Made by a program: the position numbers and the translations under genes. Of a DNA stretch of 28,981 bases, positions 15,102 to 22,194 are shown piece after piece (the stretch's first letter is position 1; each line of letters begins with the position of its first letter). The stretch lies in the NCBI GenBank assembly GCA_023434535.1, contig JAEYSR010000061.1, positions 1-28,981 of the forward strand, in the 5' to 3' direction. The notes under the pieces were generated by a model. It searched no databases. It was not told the DNA's origin and was given only the letters and a program-made list of their open reading frames with translations. This DNA is from Actinomycetes bacterium (GTDB taxonomy: Bacteria; Actinomycetota; Acidimicrobiia; Acidimicrobiales; Microtrichaceae).

Positions 15102-16355
15102 ATGGGGGAGAGGAGTCGCTCGACGACGCTGGCGGTCCGGTTGACGCCGGACGCCCTCAAGCACGTGCGTCGTGGCCATCCCTGGATCTTCGACGGCGGG
15201 ATCGAGTCGGTCCGGGGAGGCCGTCATGGCGACGGGTCGGGCGACCCCGGCGACGTCGCCGTCGTGTTCGACGACAGGAACCGCTTCGTGGCCGTCGGTC
15301 TGTGGGACCCGACGTCGCCCATCCGGATCAAGGTCCTCCAGTCGGGGAACCCCGTCGACGTCGGCCCGGACCTGTGGAACGACCGGCTCGCCCATGCACT
15401 GGCCCGTCGGTGGGAGCTGCTCGGGGCCGCGGACACCGACGCTCTGCGGATCCTGCACGGCGAGAACGACCGGATGCCCGGCGTGGTCGTCGACCTCTAC
15501 GGGACCGTTGCCGTGGTCAAGCTCTACTCGGCGGCCTGGGCGGTCCACCTCGACGAGCTGCTCGACGTCCTGCGCTCGGCCGTGTGGTCGATCAGCGGAG
15601 TCGTGCTGCGCCTCGCCCGGGCGATCGCCTCGCACCCAGAGGTCACGGCGCGGGGGCTCGTCGACGGCGCAATCGTGCGCGGCCGGGTGGCGGACCGGAG
15701 GGTGGAGTTCACCGAGCGTGGACTGCGGTTCACCGCGGACGTGCGCCGAGGTCAGAAGACCGGTTGCTTCCTGGACCAGCGCGACAACCGCTCCCTGGTC
15801 GGCGAGATGGCGGCCGATGCCCGGGTGCTCGACGTGTTCTGCTGCGGCGGCGGCTTCAGCGTCCACGCCGCAGCCGGGGGAGCATCCCACGTGCACAGCG
15901 TGGACATCAGCCCCCACGCGGTCGGGGAGACGGAGGGCCACCTCGAGCTCAACCGGCACGTCGGGAGGGCCGCCGCCACGACCGCGGTCGGGACCGTCGG
16001 CGACGCCTTCGAGGTCATGGACGAGCTGCGGCGCTCCCGGGAGCGCTTCGACCTGGTGATCGTCGACCCGCCGTCGTTCGCCTCCCGCCAGTCCGACGTG
16101 CCCGGCGCTCTGAGGGCGTACGGCGCGCTCACGATGCTGGCAGTCGACCTGGTCCGGCCCGGCGGGACGCTGGTCCAGGCGTCGTGCTCGAGCCGGGTGT
16201 CGACGGCGGACTTCAACGGGATCGTCGAGCGTGCCGCACAGCGCGCCGGCGCACAGCTGGAGGTCCTCCACCGCACGGCCCAGCCGATCGACCACCCGAT
16301 CGGGTTCCCGGAGGGCGCCTACCTCAAGGCGGTGTTCGCCCGGGTCGAGCGCTGA
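15102..16355 (+). CDS. RlmI-like class I SAM-dependent rRNA methyltransferase
   Basis: 417 aa. The N-terminal PUA-like RNA-binding domain (about 8-85) begins LAVRLTPDALKHVRRGHPWI. The middle part includes GENDRMPGVVVDLYG and the RGQKTGCFLDQRDNR motif. SAM motif I is VLDVFCCGGGFSVHAA (from about 243), and the catalytic motif IVDPPSFASR is near residue 319. The family includes RlmI, which makes m5C1962 of 23S rRNA. The specific site here is not proven. The ATG at 15102 lacks a clear ribosome site; part of the leader is a direct repeat (GGTGACGGG and TGGGGGAGAGGA, each twice). An LLM gene follows after 25 nt. Confidence 0.87.
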   Translation: MGERSRSTTLAVRLTPDALKHVRRGHPWIFDGGIESVRGGRHGDGSGDPGDVAVVFDDRNRFVAVGLWDPTSPIRIKVLQSGNPVDVGPDLWNDRLAHALARRWELLGAADTDALRILHGENDRMPGVVVDLYGTVAVVKLYSAAWAVHLDELLDVLRSAVWSISGVVLRLARAIASHPEVTARGLVDGAIVRGRVADRRVEFTERGLRFTADVRRGQKTGCFLDQRDNRSLVGEMAADARVLDVFCCGGGFSVHAAAGGASHVHSVDISPHAVGETEGHLELNRHVGRAAATTAVGTVGDAFEVMDELRRSRERFDLVIVDPPSFASRQSDVPGALRAYGALTMLAVDLVRPGGTLVQASCSSRVSTADFNGIVERAAQRAGAQLEVLHRTAQPIDHPIGFPEGAYLKAVFARVER

Positions 16356-16380
16356 GTCCGCCGCCTGGCAGGATCGCGAG

Positions 16381-17322
16381 GTGAGGTTCTCGGTCTGGCC
16401 CAACCTGATGCAACCGGCGAGCGCGGTCCTCGACGTCGCCCGTCACGCGGAGCGGACCGGATGGGACGGCGTCTGGGTCGCCGACCACTTCATGGGCGAC
16501 GGCGGCTCGTTCGGCCCAACGGAGTCGCCGACGCTGGAGGCCACGGCCGTCCTGTCCGCGCTCGCCGCGACGACCGATCGGGTCCGGATCGGCTCGCTGG
16601 TGCTCGGCGCCACGTACCGGCACCCGGCCGTGGTCGCCAAGTGGGCGGTCACCACCGACCTGGTGAGCGCGGGTGACGACGGCGCCGGGCGGCTGGTCCT
16701 CGGTCTCGGCGCCGGCTGGCAGCAGAACGAGCACGAGCAGTACGGCATCGACCTGCCACCGGTGCGCGACCGCGTGACCCGATTCGGCGAGTACTGCGAC
16801 GCCGTCACCTCGCTGCTGCGGAGGCCGGTGAGCCAGCTCGACGGCGAGTGGTTCCGGCTCACGGACGCGCTGAGCGAGCCCAAGGCGCCGGCGTCACCCG
16901 ACCGGCCGAACGGCATCCCGCTGCTCGTCGGCGGCAAGGGCGACCGCATGCTGGCGATCACGGCCAGGTACGCGGACGAGTGGAACATGTGGGGACTCCC
17001 CGAGCTGATCGGGGCCCGATCCGCAGCGCTCGATCGGGCGTGCGATGCGATCGACCGGGACCCTGCGACGATCGCCCGCAGCACCCAGGCGCTGATGCTG
17101 CCGACGACGAGCAGCGAGGAGGCCGACCGCTTCGTGACCGACGCCGCACCCCGTGCCGCGATCGCCGGTCCGCCCGACATGCTGGCCGAGACGGCCCTGC
17201 GCTGGCGCGACGTCGGCGTGGGCGAGGTCATCGTGCCGGACTGGCACCTGGGGACCGGCAACGAGCGGACCGACCACCTCGACGCGCTCATCGAGGCCTT
17301 CGCCCCGCTCCGAGGGATCTGA
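16381..17322 (+). CDS. LLM-class F420-dependent oxidoreductase
   Basis: 313 aa. Starts VRFSVWPNLMQPASAVLDVA, followed by GVWVADHFMG, IGSLVLGATYRHPAVVAKWA and LVLGLGAGWQQNEHEQYGID: the luciferase-like TIM barrel of F420-dependent oxidoreductases, paralogous to the gene at 11607 but only distantly alike. I chose the GTG at 16381 because similarity starts there; the open frame upstream belongs to the methyltransferase overlap. CAGGAT lies 6 nt before it and could be a leaderless -10 or a weak ribosome site. Substrate unknown. A long hairpin separates it from the convergent ABC genes. Confidence 0.87.
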   Translation: MRFSVWPNLMQPASAVLDVARHAERTGWDGVWVADHFMGDGGSFGPTESPTLEATAVLSALAATTDRVRIGSLVLGATYRHPAVVAKWAVTTDLVSAGDDGAGRLVLGLGAGWQQNEHEQYGIDLPPVRDRVTRFGEYCDAVTSLLRRPVSQLDGEWFRLTDALSEPKAPASPDRPNGIPLLVGGKGDRMLAITARYADEWNMWGLPELIGARSAALDRACDAIDRDPATIARSTQALMLPTTSSEEADRFVTDAAPRAAIAGPPDMLAETALRWRDVGVGEVIVPDWHLGTGNERTDHLDALIEAFAPLRGI

Positions 17323-17331
17323 CCCGCCGAT

Positions 17332-17377
17332 CCTGCGATGCGTCTCCGCGCCTGTCGCACCGGAGACGCATCACAGA
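17332..17377. terminator. Bidirectional hairpin terminator candidate
   Basis: Arms 17332-17348 and 17361-17377 pair at 15 of 17 positions, with a perfect 12-bp core (GATGCGTCTCCG and CGGAGACGCATC) and a 12-nt loop. It lies between the LLM gene (plus) and the ABC ATPase gene (minus), the right place to stop both transcripts. Confidence 0.7.
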
Positions 17378-17404
17378 ACGGCGTGTTCGCCCCGGGTTCC
17401 TGCG

Positions 17405-18130
17405 TCAGCCGCCGTGGCGGTCGTCGGCGCCCAGCAGACCGTGCAGGTCGCCGGCCGGCCCGTCGTGGATCAGCTCGCCGTTCTCCAGCATGAGGCCCCG
17501 CTCGAACCGGTCGATCACGTCGGGGTCGTGGGTGGCGACCAGGATCGTGGCGTCGTTGTCCCGGGCCTCGTCGATCAGCTCGAGCAGGGCGAGGCGACCC
17601 GACGCATCCAGGCCGACGAACGGCTCGTCGACCAGCAGGACCGAGAACGGCCGGCACAGCGCGACCGCGATCGCCGACTTCTGGCGGAGTCCGCGGCTGA
17701 ACTGCGACGGCAGGTGGTCCTTGCGCTCCTCGACGCCCAGCCGCTCGAGCAGCTCGTCGAGGAAGGGGTCGTCGCCGGTCCCGCCGTGCATGCGGTTGAT
17801 GTACTCGACGTGCTCCCAGAGGCTCAGGTCGTCGTAGAGGACGGGGGAGTCGGGCAACCACGACAGCTCCGCCCGCGCCTCGAGCGTGCCGTTCGGCTGC
17901 CCGTGGACGAGCACCTCGCCGTCGGTCGGCTCGAGCACGCCGGCGATCATGCTGAGGAGCGTCGACTTGCCCGACCCGTTGTGGCCCACCAGCACCACGG
18001 ACTGCCCGGCCGGCACCTCGAGGTCCATCTCCTCGAGCGCGGCGACGTCGCCGTAGTACTTCGACAGGCCCTCGACCTGCAGTGCGGGCGGGCGGGTCCG
18101 TTCGGGACGCCGGCTCTTCTTCTGGTTCAC
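17405..18130 (-). CDS. ABC transporter ATP-binding protein
   Basis: 241 aa. Walker A GHNGSGKST, Walker B VLLVDEP and switch ATHD are present. The signature is FSRGLRQK rather than LSGGQ, a form common in ABC-2-type exporters. The Q-loop position reads LSWLPDSPVLYDDL. It begins at a GTG with AGGAG 4 nt upstream. It follows the permease gene by 13 nt in the same operon and should energise it. Export of an unknown substrate is likely; nothing identifies the cargo. Confidence 0.9.
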   Translation of the reverse strand: MNQKKSRRPERTRPPALQVEGLSKYYGDVAALEEMDLEVPAGQSVVLVGHNGSGKSTLLSMIAGVLEPTDGEVLVHGQPNGTLEARAELSWLPDSPVLYDDLSLWEHVEYINRMHGGTGDDPFLDELLERLGVEERKDHLPSQFSRGLRQKSAIAVALCRPFSVLLVDEPFVGLDASGRLALLELIDEARDNDATILVATHDPDVIDRFERGLMLENGELIHDGPAGDLHGLLGADDRHGG

Positions 18131-18143
18131 GGTGCTCCTACCT

Positions 18144-19958
18144 TCACGTCCCGCCGCCGGTCGCCTGGCTCATGGCCTCGTGGATGTCGGCCCGGAAGCG
18201 GACCCAGCCGAACACGATCATGCACAGCACGACCACCGGGATGCCCCAGGTGGTCACCGCTGCGGTGGGGTCCTTGCCGGCGTTCACCGCCGCCCGGGCG
18301 GCGAGCAGCGGCAGGGCTCCGATCACGGCCACCGCAGGGGGCCACACCGTGCGGAACAGCAGGCGCGGGCCGGCGACCTCCGGGGGCATCACGGCGTCGT
18401 CGCCGCTGGAGGCGAGCGTGGCCTCCGACACGACCGTGACGGCGGCTCCGGCGACCCCGGCCAGCGCGGCGGGCAGCAGCATCGGGAGCCCGACGCGCAG
18501 GACCTCGGGATCGGGCGCCACGGCGTAGGCCGCTCCGATGGCGACCAGGCCGATGCCGATCATCACCACGACCGGCTCGGCCAGGTGCTTGACCATGACC
18601 ACGCCCTCGAGCTCGGGCACCGAGCCCAGCAGGCCGGGGTGGTCGACGTCCTGGGCCAGGGGTTCGATGGCGTCGAGGGCGGCGATGTAGGCGAGCGCCC
18701 CCATCACGAGGACCAGCGGCGTCGTGCCGGCCCAGGTCGCCCGCGCGGTGACGCCGATGGCGGCGCCCACGACCAGGATCCGGAGCACGCGGACGACGGG
18801 CCAGCGGGCGACGCTGCGCATGTCGCGGGCGAACACCGGGAACTTCCTGGCGATCGGTCCCGGCACGGCCGGGAACCACGGCCGGGTCCGCGGACGCTCG
18901 GCGGCGAGCTGGCGGCGGAGGAGGACGACGGTGCGCAGGTCCTGCTGGGTGACGGCGAAGCGCAGCTGTCCCACGAGCGCGGTACGTCGCGTGGCGGCCT
19001 CGATGGACAGCCCGCCGATGGTCATCAGCCCGATGGCGGGCAGGATCACCGCCGCGCCGACGGGCACGAGGCCGAGCGGGTCGAACTCCAGCGGCCACAG
19101 CACGACGGTGCCGAGCCACGTCGTCGGTGCGGTGGGGGCGTATCCCGTCGCGTCGGCGAGCGCCCAGAGCAGCAGGATCCAGCCGGCGGCCAGGGCGACC
19201 CACTTCGAGGTCAGGCGCGACGAGGTGAGCAGACCCGCACCGACCGACAGAGCCGCCATCGTGGCGCCGAACAGCGCGCCGGCGGCGAACCAGGGGAGCG
19301 AGGCGCCTCCGAGGCGCTGGTCGAAGAGCCCCGCCGCCAGTCCGGCGACGACGGCGCCTCCGAGCACTGCGTAGCCGAGCACGCCCAGGGCCGGGCGGCG
19401 CAGCACGAAGGAGCGGTCGACCGGGCCGAGCAGGAGGTGGTGGACGTCCTGGCGCTCCAGGGCGAGCGGTCCGCCCCGGGACCCCGACCTGATGCCGATC
19501 AGCAGCACCACCGCCGCGGCGAGACCGATCCACGCAGGGGCCTCGTTCAGGAACGTCTGCGTCTCCGAGGCGGTGAGCCTGGTGTCGCCGATCAGCCCCG
19601 AGGCGAACACCACGGTGACGATCGCGGCCAGGGCGGTCGTGTACACGCGGTAGGCCAGCTCGCCCCACTCGTGCTCTCCGAGCCGGCGACGCTGGCGACG
19701 TCGTCGCATGTCCACGACGGCCCGACGCTGCTCCGGTCGGTCGACCGGAGCGGAGGACTCGGACCCCATGAGCTCGACGCCCGGGCCGAGGTCGCCGGGC
19801 TCGTCCTCGTCGGCCTCGTCGTCCTCGACATCGTCATCATCGACCTCGTCGTCGACATCGCTCTCGAGGTCGTCATCGGGGTCGACGTCGTCCGGATCCT
19901 CGATGTCGTCGTCGGGATCGTCGGGCCGGGCACGGGGCGGCCGAGGGGCGTCTGCCAT
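18144..19958 (-). CDS. Large ABC permease-like membrane protein with acidic N-terminal tail
   Basis: 604 aa from the ATG at 19958. Residues about 8-65 are extremely acidic (long Asp/Glu runs), followed by an Arg-rich patch (MRRRRQRRR, about 83-91). After that come about 12 hydrophobic segments to the C-terminus. Immediate coupling to an ABC ATPase suggests the membrane half of an exporter, with two six-helix halves in one chain. I do not recognise a named family with confidence. The open frame extends upstream to 20165, but that extension lacks acidic or hydrophobic character. The ATG has no clear ribosome site, and a GTG 25 codons upstream is possible. Confidence 0.75.
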   Translation of the reverse strand: MADAPRPPRARPDDPDDDIEDPDDVDPDDDLESDVDDEVDDDDVEDDEADEDEPGDLGPGVELMGSESSAPVDRPEQRRAVVDMRRRRQRRRLGEHEWGELAYRVYTTALAAIVTVVFASGLIGDTRLTASETQTFLNEAPAWIGLAAAVVLLIGIRSGSRGGPLALERQDVHHLLLGPVDRSFVLRRPALGVLGYAVLGGAVVAGLAAGLFDQRLGGASLPWFAAGALFGATMAALSVGAGLLTSSRLTSKWVALAAGWILLLWALADATGYAPTAPTTWLGTVVLWPLEFDPLGLVPVGAAVILPAIGLMTIGGLSIEAATRRTALVGQLRFAVTQQDLRTVVLLRRQLAAERPRTRPWFPAVPGPIARKFPVFARDMRSVARWPVVRVLRILVVGAAIGVTARATWAGTTPLVLVMGALAYIAALDAIEPLAQDVDHPGLLGSVPELEGVVMVKHLAEPVVVMIGIGLVAIGAAYAVAPDPEVLRVGLPMLLPAALAGVAGAAVTVVSEATLASSGDDAVMPPEVAGPRLLFRTVWPPAVAVIGALPLLAARAAVNAGKDPTAAVTTWGIPVVVLCMIVFGWVRFRADIHEAMSQATGGGT

Positions 19959-20113
19959 CAGGGCGCAGTCTGGACCCGCCGCCCGCTCCGAGTCGAGATC
20001 GGCGTCAACGGGCAGACCGGTGCCCTCAGCCACGCGGATGAGGATCCTTGACCCGGGCGTGGTCACGGACGACACTCGCCGGACCGAGCCGGTCGGGGGG
20101 CGGGCTCGTCGAC

Positions 20114-20120
20114 GAGGAGG
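20114..20120 (+). promoter_or_regulatory. Ribosome binding site that selects a TTG start
   Basis: GAGGAGG lies 7 nt before the TTG at 20128. The first in-frame ATG (20164) has no such site, so the TTG is the better start. Confidence 0.6.
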
Positions 20121-20127
20121 ACGCGCG

Positions 20128-21000
20128 TTGACGGCCGACCAGCTGCCACCGTTCGATCGGTCCATGGAGCTCGCTCCGGGCTCTCTGCTGTGGCGCTACG
20201 CCGGTGACCACCGGCTGGGCTTCACCGGTCTGTCGACCGGCATCCTGCAGCTGATGCATCCGGGCCTGGGCGCCGGGGTCGCGCAGCACTCCGCGTTCTT
20301 CACCGAGCCGTGGGACCGCATCCAGCGGTCGGTGCCGGAGATCGTCGGGGTGATCTACGACGAGGACGGCGAGGCCACCGGTCACCGGGTCCGTGACTAC
20401 CACCGACGGATCAGCGGGACCGACGACCAGGGCCGGCGCTACAGCGCGCTGCGGCCCGAGACGTTCTGGTGGGCCCACGCCACGTTCCAGTTCGCGGTCG
20501 AGCGGCTCATCGACCGGTTCGACTCCCGCAGCCTCTCGCGATCGGATCGGGAGCAGCTCCACCGGGAGTGCGTCGAGTGGTACCGCCGCTACGGCGTGCC
20601 GATGGACGTGGTGCCGCGCACGTACTCGGAGCACCGGGAGCGCTGGGACCACTACTGCGACGACGTCCTGGAGATGACCGTCGCGGCCGAGCGGGCGATC
20701 GAGATGGCCCTGCACGAGAAGGTCACCGACCTCCCCGGACTCCCGTCGTGGAGCGGGATCCTCCAGCGGGAGGTGATCACGCCGGTGTTCCGCCTGACGG
20801 CCATCGGAGGGCTGCCGGCCCGGGTGCGGCGCCGTTTCGACCTGCCGTGGGGAGCGGTCGACGCCGCCCAGCTCCGCGCGTTCGAGCTGTGGGTCCGGGA
20901 GTCGTGGCGCTTCGTGCCCCGTCACCTCCGGTACGGGCCCCGCGCGTCGGAGGGGTGGCGGCGTGTCACCGCCACCCGGCGGGCGGCCGTCGCGGCCTGA
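20128..21000 (+). CDS. DUF2236 / MpaB-family (latex-clearing-protein-like) oxygenase
   Basis: 290 aa with a TTG start. Diagnostic pieces are SLLWRYAGDHRLGFTGLSTG, LMHPGLGAGVAQHSAFFTEP with a conserved His, ETFWWAHATFQFAVERLIDR near residue 120, and YSEHRERWDHYCDDVL. This is the helical family of rubber oxygenases and MpaB-like proteins, which bind b-type heme or a similar cofactor. The natural substrate is unknown; hydrophobic isoprenoids are plausible by family. It is divergent from the ABC permease and converges with the cyclase gene, with a weak hairpin (GCGGC-GCCGC, 21026-21039) between. Confidence 0.85.
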   Translation: MTADQLPPFDRSMELAPGSLLWRYAGDHRLGFTGLSTGILQLMHPGLGAGVAQHSAFFTEPWDRIQRSVPEIVGVIYDEDGEATGHRVRDYHRRISGTDDQGRRYSALRPETFWWAHATFQFAVERLIDRFDSRSLSRSDREQLHRECVEWYRRYGVPMDVVPRTYSEHRERWDHYCDDVLEMTVAAERAIEMALHEKVTDLPGLPSWSGILQREVITPVFRLTAIGGLPARVRRRFDLPWGAVDAAQLRAFELWVRESWRFVPRHLRYGPRASEGWRRVTATRRAAVAA

Positions 21001-21058
21001 GCCGGTGCGTGCCCGGTCCGCGCCCGCGGCGTGAGCCGCCTCGCCTGCTGGGAGCGGA

Positions 21059-22093
21059 TCAGTCGGCGAGTCGCACGATCGAGAGCCGGGTGCGACCGAT
21101 GCCCTTGAGGTCGTAGGGCCGGCGCACCGCTCGGACCTCCACGGCCGGGTCGTCGGCCAGCTCCGCGGCGCACTCCCGCGGGATGACCACCGTCCCCCGC
21201 CGTGCCACGTCGGAGAGCCGGCTGGCCAGGTTCACCGTCGGGCCGAACACGTCGCCGCCCATCGTGACCGTGGGGCCGTGCGCGACGCCGCAGTGCAGCT
21301 CGACCGGCACGGCCGCCGTGGCGGCGCGCCGCTGGAGCTCCAGCCCGATGTGCACGCCCGAGCGCAGGTCGGGGGCGACGTACATCACGGCGTCGCCGAT
21401 GAACTTGACGACCCGACCCTGGTGCTCGGCGACCACCTCGAGAGCGGCGGCCTCGAACGCGTCGACGACCTCGGCCAGGTCGTCGTTGTCGATGCGCCGG
21501 GTCATCTTGGAGAACCCGGCGATGTCCACGAACCCGACGGTCGTGGCCGCCGGTCCGTGGCCGTGGGTCCCGTCGTCCGCCCCGTCGTCGGTCGTGGAGT
21601 CCAGCGCCGCGACGGCGTCCTCCTCGATCTGGAGCCGCCGACCGAGAGCGGCGAGCAGGTGGCGCCGCCACACGTAGACCAGCGAGTCCTCGAGCAGCTG
21701 GAGGAGCGCGGCGTCGTGGGACGCGGTGGTGACGTCCAGTCCGCCGTCGTCGACGCTGACGGTGCCGTCGGCGGCGGCGTCGGTGAGGAGCGCGACCTGG
21801 GCCTCGGCGATGCGGGAGAAGGACGAGCCGAGGACCCGAGCCAGGCGCAGGACGTCGCGGTCGTCGACACGCCCGCTGCCGACGAGGGCGGCGAGGGCCA
21901 CGGCCATCCGGACGTCGTCGTCGCCGAAGGCGATCTCGTCCTCGGGGACCTCGGCGAAGCCCATCGCCCTCCACCACCGGACCATGTCCGAGTGGGGGAG
22001 CCCGACCTGCTCCTCGACGTCCGCACGGCGGTGGGTCGCGGGCTCCAGTCCGACGGTGGCGGCCAGATCGGCGATGTCCCGACGGCTGCTCAT
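21059..22093 (-). CDS. Class III adenylate cyclase with N-terminal autoregulatory domain
   Basis: 344 aa. Residues about 1-170 are an all-helical regulatory domain of the Ad_Cy_reg type (MVRWWRAMGFAEVPEDEIAF; LARVLGSSFSRIAEAQVALL), as in the pH-sensing mycobacterial Rv1264. The catalytic domain has all expected residues: metal Asp190 (FVDIAGF) and Asp234 (FIGDAVMYV), adenine-specifying Lys230 and Asp281, and Asn288 and Arg292 (VNLASRL). It should make cAMP as a homodimer in the cytosol. On the minus strand TACCAT (22106-22101) ends 7 nt before the ATG, a leaderless arrangement, and no Shine-Dalgarno is present. It lies 3' of the GH5 gene, with a long hairpin between. Confidence 0.92.
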   Translation of the reverse strand: MSSRRDIADLAATVGLEPATHRRADVEEQVGLPHSDMVRWWRAMGFAEVPEDEIAFGDDDVRMAVALAALVGSGRVDDRDVLRLARVLGSSFSRIAEAQVALLTDAAADGTVSVDDGGLDVTTASHDAALLQLLEDSLVYVWRRHLLAALGRRLQIEEDAVAALDSTTDDGADDGTHGHGPAATTVGFVDIAGFSKMTRRIDNDDLAEVVDAFEAAALEVVAEHQGRVVKFIGDAVMYVAPDLRSGVHIGLELQRRAATAAVPVELHCGVAHGPTVTMGGDVFGPTVNLASRLSDVARRGTVVIPRECAAELADDPAVEVRAVRRPYDLKGIGRTRLSIVRLAD

Positions 22094-22100
22094 CCCGCCG

Positions 22101-22106
22101 ATGGTA
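22101..22106 (-). promoter_or_regulatory. -10 box of the adenylate cyclase gene (leaderless)
   Basis: Reads TACCAT on the minus strand, 7 nt before the ATG at 22093. Confidence 0.45.
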
Positions 22107-22124
22107 ACGGCAGGTCCTTCCCGG

Positions 22125-22173
22125 GTTCTGTTGTGGGAGGAGCCACCGTTCGGGGGCTCCTCGCAGGACAGAA
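22125..22173 (-). terminator. Long hairpin 3' of the GH5 gene (hairpin family 2, copy 2)
   Basis: Arms 22125-22148 and 22151-22173 pair at about 19 positions. The 22125-22148 arm is identical to 4595-4618 except for one base. Read in the minus (GH5 transcript) direction the tip is CCGAACGG, the same as copy 1 read in its own transcript direction. It starts about 20 nt after the GH5 stop. Likely terminator function; the sequence conservation shows it is also a repeat. Confidence 0.7.
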
Positions 22174-22194
22174 GGGTTCGGGCCCCGCCGTCGG

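Noticed and set aside
13959..16403. 814-codon open frame on the minus strand
   Set aside because: Antisense to the kinase and methyltransferase genes, no domain, shadow composition.
18132..20051. 639-codon plus-strand frame opposite the ABC permease
   Set aside because: The minus strand encodes regular hydrophobic helices and is coupled to an ABC ATPase; the plus frame is His/Gly/Arg/Asp-rich antisense.
21026..21039. GCGGC-GTGA-GCCGC hairpin between convergent genes as a terminator
   Set aside because: Only 5 bp of stem, expected often by chance at this GC content; mentioned in the DUF2236 entry but not listed.
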